DNA of 54,375 bases from Candidatus Neomicrothrix sp. (lineage in GTDB: Bacteria > Actinomycetota > Acidimicrobiia > Acidimicrobiales > Aldehydirespiratoraceae), in contig JAFMKU010000009.1 in assembly GCA_017852795.1 (NCBI GenBank), positions 1 to 54,375 on the forward strand, given 5' to 3'. Under the pieces are notes generated by a model. The model ran no database searches. It saw only the letters and a list, made by a program, of their open reading frames with translations, and was not told where the DNA came from. Shown one piece after another: positions 1 through 8,610 of this stretch (positions within the stretch are counted from its first letter, which is position 1; every line of letters begins with the position of its first letter). The position numbers and the translations under genes are program-made.

Positions 1-1
1 G

Positions 2-352
2 CTGCGACTGCAGGAGTTTGACGTTTTTTGGTTCATGGGTTCGGCTATTGCGGTGTCGGCGCCGTTGCTGTGGTGGCTTGAACGGCGAGGGTTGGTCACG
101 CCGCTGGGCGGCGCCCTCACCCTTTCGCGGTCTCGACCTGAACGCCACCATGTGGTCGGCGGTGCACTGTTCGGAATTGGCTGGGCGGTGGCCGGGACTT
201 GTCCCGCCCCGGCGCTGGTCATGATCTCTTCGGGAGCAGCGCTCGGGCTGGTGGCGTTGGCCGGGATCTTCCTCGGACTCTGGGTCCATGGCCGGGCGAC
301 CAACAGCGACACCCACGTCGGCGACGGCGAACACCGAACCACCAGCGTCTAG
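2..352 (+). CDS. YeeE/YedE (DUF6691)-like membrane protein, C-terminal fragment cut by the window edge
   Basis: Frame is open from base 2; contains the GxxFGxGWAxxGTCPAPAL motif typical of YedE/DUF6691 transporters, plus hydrophobic segments. Confidence 0.7.
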   Translation: MRLQEFDVFWFMGSAIAVSAPLLWWLERRGLVTPLGGALTLSRSRPERHHVVGGALFGIGWAVAGTCPAPALVMISSGAALGLVALAGIFLGLWVHGRATNSDTHVGDGEHRTTSV

Positions 353-371
353 CGACTGGGTGCGCTGAGGG

Positions 372-1265
372 TTAGGTTTCGCAAACGAAGTTGGCCTGCG
401 CCGTCATGGCGAGGCCACCGGTCGAGTTCGCGGCCCACAGATCCATGCAGTGGCCATCTTGGCGTCCCGCCACCGTGAATGGCTGGTCGCTCAGCAGCGG
501 CGATACCCCACGGAACGAAAACGATCCCAGCCGGTGGCCGTCCGGGGTGTGGCGAGCGGCCAGATCGGCGAGCAGGGTCGCAGTAAGTGGACCGTGCACT
601 ACCAGCCCCCGATACCCCTCCACCTGTTGGGCATAGTCAAGGTCGTAGTGGATGCGATGCCCGTTGAACGTCAGCGCCGAATAGCGGAACAGCAGCACGC
701 TGTCCGGGTGGATCGTTTCGTGAAAATCAGCGGGTTCGGGGGCGATATCGGGTTCGCGAACCGGCTGCGACGGGTCAGGGTCGTTTCGGTAGACGAGATC
801 CTGCGTTTCGGTTAGGCAGGGGTGGCCATCTGCGGTGAGTTCGTGGCGGACCGTCACAAAACAGAGCAGACCGCTTGACCCTTCTTTCAGCGCGACCGTT
901 TCGATGGTGGAGGTTCGTTGCGCAACCGACCCAATTCGGATCGGGGCAAGGAACTCAACCCGACTCTGGGCCCACATCCGGCGGGGGAGTGCTACTGGAG
1001 GGAGAAACCCAACACGCGGCGGGTGGCCGTCGCGGCTCAAGTGTTGGGTCGGGGCCACATCTGCGAAGAATAAAAAGTGCCAGAGGGGAGGGAGCGGGTC
1101 ACCAACCTCCAGCGTTGGTTCACGGTCAAGGGTCAGCTCCAGCCGGCGAACCACCGGGTGGGCGATCACGTCGTCGCTTTGTTGCTGCCGGCCAACCCAT
1201 TGGGTCAGCACGTCGAGGTCGTTGGTTGGTTCGGGCAAGGCGGGTACTCCGGTCGAACCCCACAC
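372..1265 (-). CDS. FAS1-like / HTD2-family (MaoC hot-dog) dehydratase, mesaconyl-CoA hydratase-like
   Basis: Motifs GDPLPPLWHFLFF, GHPPRVGFLPPVALPRRMWA and NGHRIHYDLDYAQQVEGYRGLVVHGPLTATLLADL. Confidence 0.85.
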   Translation of the reverse strand: MWGSTGVPALPEPTNDLDVLTQWVGRQQQSDDVIAHPVVRRLELTLDREPTLEVGDPLPPLWHFLFFADVAPTQHLSRDGHPPRVGFLPPVALPRRMWAQSRVEFLAPIRIGSVAQRTSTIETVALKEGSSGLLCFVTVRHELTADGHPCLTETQDLVYRNDPDPSQPVREPDIAPEPADFHETIHPDSVLLFRYSALTFNGHRIHYDLDYAQQVEGYRGLVVHGPLTATLLADLAARHTPDGHRLGSFSFRGVSPLLSDQPFTVAGRQDGHCMDLWAANSTGGLAMTAQANFVCET

Positions 1266-1283
1266 GGGGCAGCAGCGAGTTGA

Positions 1284-4200
1284 TCAGTTCTCCGACGAGT
1301 CTGCCAGCCAAGCGGTGCGGGCGGTCTGAAGTTCCTCCCGATACTGGGCAAGGTTGGCCAACTTCACCGGACCAAAACCGCGGACCCGGTCAATCAGCGA
1401 GGCCAGCGCCACCGCGTCGTCGTAGCGTTCCGCTCGCAGCCCAGTCAGGATCTCATCAACCAGCGTCTCGTACTCGCCGATCAGTTCGCGCTCACGTCGC
1501 CGTTCTTCGGTGTGCCCGAACGGGTCGAGTCTGCGGCCGCGCAGCCACCGAAAACGTTCCAGCGTGGCAAACATCACCGCACCGGTCCGGCGACCAATCG
1601 CGATCTTGCGGTCGAGCCCAACCAAACCCAGCGTGGGTGGTTTGAGCTGGTAGGCGACTTTGCTTTCGGGACCGAACCGCTGGCGGATCCCTTGAAGCAC
1701 GGCCGGGTCACGGTGGAGGCGAGCGACCTCGTATTCGTCTTTGTAGAGCATCACCCGGCTCAGATGGTGGGCGACCACTAACCGCAGGTCCTGGCGGGAG
1801 GTGACCGCAGTTTCGGCTTCGCACACTCGCTCGATCGTGTCGAGGTACCGTTCGGCCCACGGCCGGCCGCCGAAGGCCAGCAGCTGAGGCAGGCGCCACC
1901 GCAGCGCCTCGTCAAGGACTTCGCCGCCGTCGACACGGTCCAACAACCGCGCGATTTCGGGGGTGGGAACCGGCGCCGACTCGGCGGATTCATCGGTAAT
2001 GAACGAGGCGAAACGCTCCGGGTCAACCGCCCATACCCGACCCGCCAGAAAGGCCCGACGGTTGGTGTCAACCGCGACACCGTTGAGTTCGATGGCCTGA
2101 TCGATTGCTTGGCTACTCACCGGCAGCAAACCTTGCTGGTAGGCGACACCTAGGAGCAGGAGGTTGGCCGCCGGCTGCGACCGAAACAATGCCCGGGCCA
2201 AACCTTCCGCGTCGACCCAGACGTTCGCTTCGGCGTGGGTCGCGGAATCGATCAGGCTCCGAATCTGGGTGTGCTCAGGGAACGCCTCGTGTTCCCGATT
2301 GGCCACCATCTGCCCGGTGGGGACCTGCGAGGTTGACACCACCGCCACGGTGTGGCCCGACCCGGCCCGACTCAGGTTGGCTTCGGCCACACCGGCCAGC
2401 ATGTCGAACACCAGATAGGTGTCTGCGGAGGCGTTGCTGATCCGGTTCGCTCCAGTGGGAAGTGACGGTCCGATCCGCAGGTGGCTCACCACCGCCCCGC
2501 CCTTCTGGGCTAGGCCGATCTGATCAAGGCTGTCGGCTTGGTTGCCATCAAGAAGCGCCGCGGTGGTGAGCAGTTGGTTGACCGTCACCACGCCGGTCCC
2601 ACCGATCCCAACCGTGAGAATCGACGCCTGCTCGGGCCGGTCCGGCTCGGGTGGTACGGGTAGGTCCACGTCAGGAAGCGGCGCATCCACCGACTCGCCG
2701 TCGGTAACCGTCACCGAAATGAACGCCGGGCATTCACCTTCAAGGCAGCTCAGGTCAATGTTGCAGGACTCCTGATGGATGCGGGTCTTGCGTCCCAACG
2801 GGGTGGCCACCGGATGCACGCTCATGCAGTTTGAGATTTCGCCGCAATGGCCACAACCGTCACAGACCGCTTCGTTGATCACCACCCGGGTAGTGGGCGT
2901 TGGGGACAAGCGACGTTTGCGGGCCCGGCGTAGCTCAGCGGCACAACCCTGGTCGTAGATCAGCACGCTCGTCCCTGGGGTGTCGCGCAGGCGACGCTGC
3001 ACCTCGTCGAGGTGACGCCGGTCGGTGAGTTCCACCCCGTCGGCGAACCGGTCGTGGGCCGGATACTGCTTGTCGTTGTCTCGAACCACCACGATGGTTG
3101 TCACGCCTTCGGCGTCTAACAGGCGAGTCATTGACGGCACGGTCAACGCGCCGGCCGCGTCCTGACCACCGGTCATCGCTACCGTGCCGTTGTAAAGCAC
3201 TTTGAAGGTGATGTTGGTGCCAGCGGCCACCGCCTGTCGGATGGCGAGACTCCCCGAATGGGTAAACGTTCCGTCTCCGATGTTTTGGAAGCGATGACCT
3301 TCGTGCACAAACGGAGCCATCCCGACCCACTGAGCACCTTCAGACCCCATCGAAGTAACCCCAACCCCGCGGGGATCCTCAAAGGTGAGGACCATGGTGT
3401 GGCAGCCGATCCCACCCCCGGCAACCGACCCTTCCGGCACGACCGTTGAGCGGTTATGCGGGCAGCCGCTACAGAAATACGGGGCCCGATTGAGCAGCGG
3501 TTCGGTGGCGGTAACGGTGAAACGTTCGCGCGGACGACCAAGACGTTCCTCGGGGAGATGGCGGCTCAACACTCGGCGCAGCGGCGCAACGAGGGTGTTG
3601 GCTTCCAACGCTCCGGCCGAAGGGATGAGCGGTAGGCCCTGTTCATCGGTCTTGCCCACAATGAGCGGTTGGTGGGGTTGCCCGTAGAGAATCCCGGTCG
3701 CCTGTTGCTCTAGGAAGGGTCGTTTGTCCTCAACCACTAGCAGGGTGGTGATCCCGGCGGTGAACGCCAGCAGTGGGTCTCGGGCCAGCGGCCAGACCAG
3801 ACCGGGTTTATGAATGCTGATCCCGGCATCTCGCAGGTCGTCGTCGCTAATGATGCCGAAACTTTGCAGCGCCTCTCGCACGTCGTAGTAGGCCTTGCCG
3901 GCGGCGAGAATGCCGAGTTCGGCTTGGCTGGCTCCCACAGTCAGGTGCAACTGGTTGACGGTGGCGAAATGTGCGGCGGCTAGCGGACGAAGTTGGTGCG
4001 ATTCGGCTTCGAGTTCCAAGGCACGGTGCAACAGCACGTTGTCGTCCGACTGGGGATGCCAGGGTTGGCCGTCGCGCATAAACGGTGTGTGGTTGATGGA
4101 AAGCCGGTCGGCATCGACATGCACCGTGGCGGTTCCATCGGCAATGTCGTTGTGCATCTTGATGCCGATCCAGGCCCCGCAGGCTCGGGACATCTCGTAA

Positions 4201-4769
4201 CCAAACCGTCCGAAGTCGAGCACGTCCTGAATGGACCCCGGGTAGAGAAACGGAACGGCCAGATCGGTGAGCGAACCTTCCGAAGCCGAAGGAATGCTGG
4301 ATGACTTGTTGGCCGGGTCGTCACCGACGGCCAGAAGCACCCCGCTGTGGGGGCTCACTCCCGCAAGGTTGGCGTGCCGGATCGCGTCACCAGCCCGATC
4401 CAGACCCGGGCCTTTGGCAAACCACAGTCCAACGACACCGGCGTGAGTGCTGGCCGGGTTTCGTTCGGCTTGTTGGCTTCCCCAGATCATGGTGGCCGCC
4501 AACTCCTCGTTGACCGCAGGGTTGAAGCGGATGTCGTGGTCGGTAAAGAGCTGGCGGTTGCGGTCATAGACCGCTTCGACCGAGGACAGCGGCGAACCTT
4601 GATAGCCGGAGATGAGACCGGCGGTCCGTTGGCCGCGTTTGGCGTCGCTGCGAACCTGATCGAGAGGGGCTCGCACCAGTGCCTGCACTCCGGACAGCAC
4701 CACACGGCCTCGTTCGGCGGCGAATTGGGCTTCAAGGCGGTAGTCAAGGCTGGTCATGATTAGGCCCAT
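1284..4769 (-). CDS. Indolepyruvate ferredoxin oxidoreductase, fused form
   Basis: 1161 aa; TPP-enzyme segments (GYQGSPLSSVEAVYDR, GIGCHTM, GDGTFTHSG), ferredoxin-like CDGCGHCGEISNC and a gamma-type domain (GIGGTGVVTVNQLL). Confidence 0.9.
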   Translation of the reverse strand: MGLIMTSLDYRLEAQFAAERGRVVLSGVQALVRAPLDQVRSDAKRGQRTAGLISGYQGSPLSSVEAVYDRNRQLFTDHDIRFNPAVNEELAATMIWGSQQAERNPASTHAGVVGLWFAKGPGLDRAGDAIRHANLAGVSPHSGVLLAVGDDPANKSSSIPSASEGSLTDLAVPFLYPGSIQDVLDFGRFGYEMSRACGAWIGIKMHNDIADGTATVHVDADRLSINHTPFMRDGQPWHPQSDDNVLLHRALELEAESHQLRPLAAAHFATVNQLHLTVGASQAELGILAAGKAYYDVREALQSFGIISDDDLRDAGISIHKPGLVWPLARDPLLAFTAGITTLLVVEDKRPFLEQQATGILYGQPHQPLIVGKTDEQGLPLIPSAGALEANTLVAPLRRVLSRHLPEERLGRPRERFTVTATEPLLNRAPYFCSGCPHNRSTVVPEGSVAGGGIGCHTMVLTFEDPRGVGVTSMGSEGAQWVGMAPFVHEGHRFQNIGDGTFTHSGSLAIRQAVAAGTNITFKVLYNGTVAMTGGQDAAGALTVPSMTRLLDAEGVTTIVVVRDNDKQYPAHDRFADGVELTDRRHLDEVQRRLRDTPGTSVLIYDQGCAAELRRARKRRLSPTPTTRVVINEAVCDGCGHCGEISNCMSVHPVATPLGRKTRIHQESCNIDLSCLEGECPAFISVTVTDGESVDAPLPDVDLPVPPEPDRPEQASILTVGIGGTGVVTVNQLLTTAALLDGNQADSLDQIGLAQKGGAVVSHLRIGPSLPTGANRISNASADTYLVFDMLAGVAEANLSRAGSGHTVAVVSTSQVPTGQMVANREHEAFPEHTQIRSLIDSATHAEANVWVDAEGLARALFRSQPAANLLLLGVAYQQGLLPVSSQAIDQAIELNGVAVDTNRRAFLAGRVWAVDPERFASFITDESAESAPVPTPEIARLLDRVDGGEVLDEALRWRLPQLLAFGGRPWAERYLDTIERVCEAETAVTSRQDLRLVVAHHLSRVMLYKDEYEVARLHRDPAVLQGIRQRFGPESKVAYQLKPPTLGLVGLDRKIAIGRRTGAVMFATLERFRWLRGRRLDPFGHTEERRRERELIGEYETLVDEILTGLRAERYDDAVALASLIDRVRGFGPVKLANLAQYREELQTARTAWLADSSEN

Positions 4770-4898
4770 GGTTCACCCGGAAGAGATGAATGTCAACGCC
4801 CCCCTAGGCGGGTGGGTAGAGGACTAGAGTGAGCGAGCAACGCAGCCAACCACCGGACTTCCGGCATTTCGGCGCTGGCCACGGCAAGGAGTGACATC

Positions 4899-5786
4899 AT
4901 GAACGAAGAAATGCTCAACAAAATGGGCTCGGCCAGTGGCTTCATTGCTGCCTTAGATCAGAGCGGTGGGAGCACTCCGAAAGCGCTGGCGCTGTACGGG
5001 ATCGGCGAGGATCAGTACGGCTCCGACCAGGAAATGTTCGACCACATTCACGCCATGCGCAGCCGTATCTGCATGAGCCCGGCCTTCGGGGGTGATCGAG
5101 TGTTGGGGGCGATCCTGTTCGAAATGACCATGGATCGTGACATCGGTGGCATTGCGGCCCCGAGTTACCTCTGGGATGTCAAAGGGGTCGTGCCGTTTCT
5201 CAAATGCGACAAGGGTCTAGCCGACGAAGCCGATGACGCTCAGATTCTCAAACCAATCCCGGACCTGTCTGAACTGTTGACCCGAGCAGTGGCCAAAGGC
5301 GTTTTCGGAACCAAGATGCGTTCGGTGATCAAAGCCGACAATCCGGTCGGGGTCGCGGCGGTCGTTGATCAGCAGTTCGCGATCGGACGGGAAATTCTCG
5401 ACCACGGGTTGATGCCGATTATCGAACCCGAAGTGGACATTCACAGCCCGACCAAAGCCGCGGCTGAAGTGCTGCTCAAGGCCGCCATCGTCGACAACTT
5501 GGCATCGTTGCCTGACGGGGCGCAGATCATGTTGAAATTGTCGTTGCCGAGCGTCGATGGTTTCTACCGGGAACTGATTGACCACCCGAAAGTGCTGCGG
5601 GTAGTGGCGCTTTCCGGCGGGTACAGCCGGGCCGAGTCGAACGAGATCTTGAGCCGGCAGCACGGCATGATCGCCAGTTTCTCCCGAGCGTTGACCGAAG
5701 GGCTCTCAGCCCAGCAGAGCGACGCCGAGTTCGATGCCACCCTTGACGCGACGATCGCGTCGATCGCGGCGGCCAGCGCCACCTGA
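4899..5786 (+). CDS. fda: Class I fructose-bisphosphate aldolase (staphylococcal Fda-like)
   Basis: GFIAALDQSGGSTPKALALYG, GTKMRS, PIIEPEVDI, LSGGYSR; AAGGAGTG upstream of ATG. Confidence 0.9.
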   Translation: MNEEMLNKMGSASGFIAALDQSGGSTPKALALYGIGEDQYGSDQEMFDHIHAMRSRICMSPAFGGDRVLGAILFEMTMDRDIGGIAAPSYLWDVKGVVPFLKCDKGLADEADDAQILKPIPDLSELLTRAVAKGVFGTKMRSVIKADNPVGVAAVVDQQFAIGREILDHGLMPIIEPEVDIHSPTKAAAEVLLKAAIVDNLASLPDGAQIMLKLSLPSVDGFYRELIDHPKVLRVVALSGGYSRAESNEILSRQHGMIASFSRALTEGLSAQQSDAEFDATLDATIASIAAASAT

Positions 5787-5797
5787 CCCACGGTCAT

Positions 5798-5812
5798 TTA
5801 CAGTTTGTAAAG
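5798..5812. promoter_or_regulatory. AT-rich palindrome TTTACA-GTT-TGTAAA upstream of the YgfK-like operon (candidate operator)
   Basis: Perfect 6-3-6 inverted repeat in the 46-bp gap between the aldolase stop and the GTG at 5833; AT-rich in a GC-rich background. Confidence 0.45.
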
Positions 5813-5832
5813 ACTTCCGGTAGCTTCGCGGG

Positions 5833-7584
5833 GTGGATGAGACCGCTCCGCTGACCCCGATGTCGCTCGGAACCCTGCTGGGACGAGTGGAGCATGAGTG
5901 GGAAACTCGTGGCCGAATCTTTGACCTGCCCACCGGGCGGGTCTGGCGTCGCGATCCTGCCGTTGATCTCGGGTTTTCGTTTCTCGGTCGGCCCTGCGCC
6001 ACACCGCTCGGTCCGGCAGCGGGCCCGCACTCCCAGTTGGCGCAAAACATCGTGCTGTCCTGGCTTGGCGGATCTCGGCTGTTTGAACTCAAGACGGTGC
6101 AGATCCTGGACCAGTTAGAGATCAACCGCCCCTGCATTGATATGCAGACTGTTGGATACAACATCGAGTGGAGTCAGGAACTAACGGTGGCGCAAAGCAC
6201 CACCGAATACGTCAAAGCCGCGATGTTGATCGAACTGCTGCGGCGCTGGGAGCCGGTAGCAGCGTTGGTCGGTCCTGACCCGGGACCGCACGTCTTTGAC
6301 ATGAGTGTCGGCTATGACCTCGCCGGAATCAGCAGCCCCAAAGTTGCGGGTTTCCTCCGTTCGATGCGAAACGCCAGCGCCGAGATCGAACGGCTCCGTC
6401 CCGAAATCGGTGGTGCGTTCGCTCCGTTCGCCGACCTCGACATTGATCCCTGCCTTGCCGACACCCTCACCCTCTCGACCTTTCACGGCTGCCCACCCGA
6501 AGAAATTGAATCCATCACCAAACACCTCATTGACGAGCACGAACTCGACGTGATCGTCAAGCTCAACCCCACCCTGCTCGGTTACGAAACGGTGGCCGGG
6601 ATCGTCAACGACCAACTGGGCTACACCGACATTTCGGTCAAGGAGCAGGCATTTGCCGAAGACCTCCACTTTGGGCGCGGCATCGAGTTGATCGCTGAGC
6701 TCAACCAGTACGCCAAAGACCGCGGTCGTCGGTTTGGGATCAAGCTCACCAACACCCTGGTCGTGGACAACACCAAAGGCTGGATGCCTGACGAGACCAT
6801 GTACCTGTCCGGACCACCGCTGCATGTGTTGGCCTGCACGCTGTTGGACCGACTCGCGGATGCCCTTCCCGGCACGTTCGCTCTCCCCGGTCACGACGGC
6901 GATGTCATGGTCAGTTTCTCGGCCGGCATCACCAAAGAAAATTTGGCCGCAACCTTGGCCACCGGAGTCAACCCGACCACGGTCTGCTCGGACCTGCTCA
7001 AACCTGGAGGGTACGGGCGGCTCGCCCCGATGCTCAAAGCGCTAACCAGCGAAATCGTCGCCGCGGAGTGCACCGACCTCGCCAGTTGGCGCGCCGATCG
7101 TCAGCGGCAAGCCGAAGCGGGTGGGTGGACGTCAACCGCGGCCCAGTATGCGGCCTCGTTACAGGCCGAAGGAGCCAACCCGTACCGGGCCGAGAACAAC
7201 AGCAAACTGCCGCGGGAAGTCGACCACGATCTCGACATGTTCGGATGCGTAGCCTGCAACTTCTGCGTGACCGTCTGCCCCAACGACGCCTTCACCAGCA
7301 TTAAGAGCCTCGACGGTATGGCCGACCGTCAGCAGTACCTGGTGTTTGCCGAATTGTGTAACGAATGCGGCAACTGCATGACGTTTTGTCCCGAGACCGG
7401 TGACCCGGCAATGATCAAACCGCGTTTGTTCCTCGACCCGGACCGGTATGCGGCTTCCCAAGGACCGGCATTCCTGCTCGCCAACGGCCAGATCACCGCC
7501 ACACGCAGCGACGAGGACACAACCACGCTGGTGCAACGCCTACTTGACCGAACCGACGGCAACCCACTTGGAGTGGACCAATGA
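5833..7584 (+). CDS. YgfK-like (putative selenate reductase-like) TIM-barrel oxidoreductase with C-terminal 2x[4Fe-4S] ferredoxin domain, short form
   Basis: LSTFHGCPPEEIESI, KLNPTLLGYE, GIKLTNTLVVD, CSDLLKPGGYGRL; CVACNFCVTVCP and CNECGNCMTFCP; GTG start. Confidence 0.8.
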   Translation: MDETAPLTPMSLGTLLGRVEHEWETRGRIFDLPTGRVWRRDPAVDLGFSFLGRPCATPLGPAAGPHSQLAQNIVLSWLGGSRLFELKTVQILDQLEINRPCIDMQTVGYNIEWSQELTVAQSTTEYVKAAMLIELLRRWEPVAALVGPDPGPHVFDMSVGYDLAGISSPKVAGFLRSMRNASAEIERLRPEIGGAFAPFADLDIDPCLADTLTLSTFHGCPPEEIESITKHLIDEHELDVIVKLNPTLLGYETVAGIVNDQLGYTDISVKEQAFAEDLHFGRGIELIAELNQYAKDRGRRFGIKLTNTLVVDNTKGWMPDETMYLSGPPLHVLACTLLDRLADALPGTFALPGHDGDVMVSFSAGITKENLAATLATGVNPTTVCSDLLKPGGYGRLAPMLKALTSEIVAAECTDLASWRADRQRQAEAGGWTSTAAQYAASLQAEGANPYRAENNSKLPREVDHDLDMFGCVACNFCVTVCPNDAFTSIKSLDGMADRQQYLVFAELCNECGNCMTFCPETGDPAMIKPRLFLDPDRYAASQGPAFLLANGQITATRSDEDTTTLVQRLLDRTDGNPLGVDQ

Positions 7585-8591
7585 CCGAAGGGTTCGCAGC
7601 GTCTCGCGAACGCGAACTCCTCGCCGAATCAGAAACGTGGGAATTGTCCCGGCAACGGGCCGCAACCGAGGAGGAACTCCCCACGGTTGACATCGGGAAC
7701 TGGTTGACCGACCGAGACCCCCAAGAGCTCGAACGACTCGCCGATAAGGTCCGCGTCATTGGTGAACAGGTCGGTTTTCATCTGTTGGTCGGTCATGGGA
7801 TTGCCTCGGACCTCATCGAAGAAGCCTTCGCGGTCGCCCGACAGTTTTTCGCGCTTCCCGATGAACACAAGCTGGGTCTGGCCACCGACACGGAACAGAC
7901 CAAAGTTCCGGGGGCCGGCTATCTGCCGGTTGGCACCCGCAAACTTCCTCGCCGAGCCAAAGGCAACCTGAACGAGGCGTTGATCTTCAAACGGGACGTT
8001 GGCCTTGGCCTCGACGACGCCGCCTGGCCCGACCCGGAACAGTTGCCCGAGTTCCGTCCGGTGATCGAACAGTACGCAACCGAAATCGAACGGGTGGCGC
8101 AGGAACTGGTGCCGATCTACGCCCGAGCCCTTGATCTGCCCGCCGACTTTTTCGCGGCGGCAATGGAGCAGCCGTTCTCCCGGCTTCGTTTCTCGAGGTA
8201 CGAACCCGTAGCTGAGGCCGACGCCGACGAGTTCGGGATCGCACCGCATGTTGACACCACGTTCTTTACCTTGCTGGCTCAAGATCGTCCCGGGTTGATG
8301 ATTCGCGGCGAACGAACCGGTGAATGGCTTGCCGTGCCCGCAGTGAGCGACGCGCTGGTCGTCAACACCGGTGAACTTCTCAAGCAGTGGTCCAACGACC
8401 GGTTCACCTCGGTGAAACACTTCGTTCCTCCCAACTTCGGACCCGACGATCGCTATTCGATCCCGTTCTTTTTCAACGCCAACGCGGACACCCCAATGAC
8501 CTGCCTGCCGACCTGCACCGGACCGGGGAACCCTCCCCGTTACCCACCGGTGAGCTATCGGGAAAGCCAGGCCGCAGCGCAGGGCGAGTAA
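7581..8591 (+). CDS. Isopenicillin N synthase-like 2-oxoglutarate/Fe(II) dioxygenase
   Basis: PTVDIGNW N-terminus, GFHLLVGHGI, HVD Fe ligands (APHVDTTFFTLL), distal H (SVKHFV), RxS 2OG motif (DRYSIPFFFN); ATGA overlap with the upstream gene. Confidence 0.88.
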   Translation: MTEGFAASRERELLAESETWELSRQRAATEEELPTVDIGNWLTDRDPQELERLADKVRVIGEQVGFHLLVGHGIASDLIEEAFAVARQFFALPDEHKLGLATDTEQTKVPGAGYLPVGTRKLPRRAKGNLNEALIFKRDVGLGLDDAAWPDPEQLPEFRPVIEQYATEIERVAQELVPIYARALDLPADFFAAAMEQPFSRLRFSRYEPVAEADADEFGIAPHVDTTFFTLLAQDRPGLMIRGERTGEWLAVPAVSDALVVNTGELLKQWSNDRFTSVKHFVPPNFGPDDRYSIPFFFNANADTPMTCLPTCTGPGNPPRYPPVSYRESQAAAQGE

Positions 8592-8610
8592 GGTTCGCCG
8601 GGGAGGGAAT

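Noticed and set aside
6181-6894. 237-aa minus-strand ORF opposite the YgfK-like gene
   Set aside because: Antisense artefact, no motifs
5833-7584. Calling this protein a selenate reductase
   Set aside because: The YgfK name is historical and no molybdopterin or selenate-specific features are visible; kept as YgfK-like only
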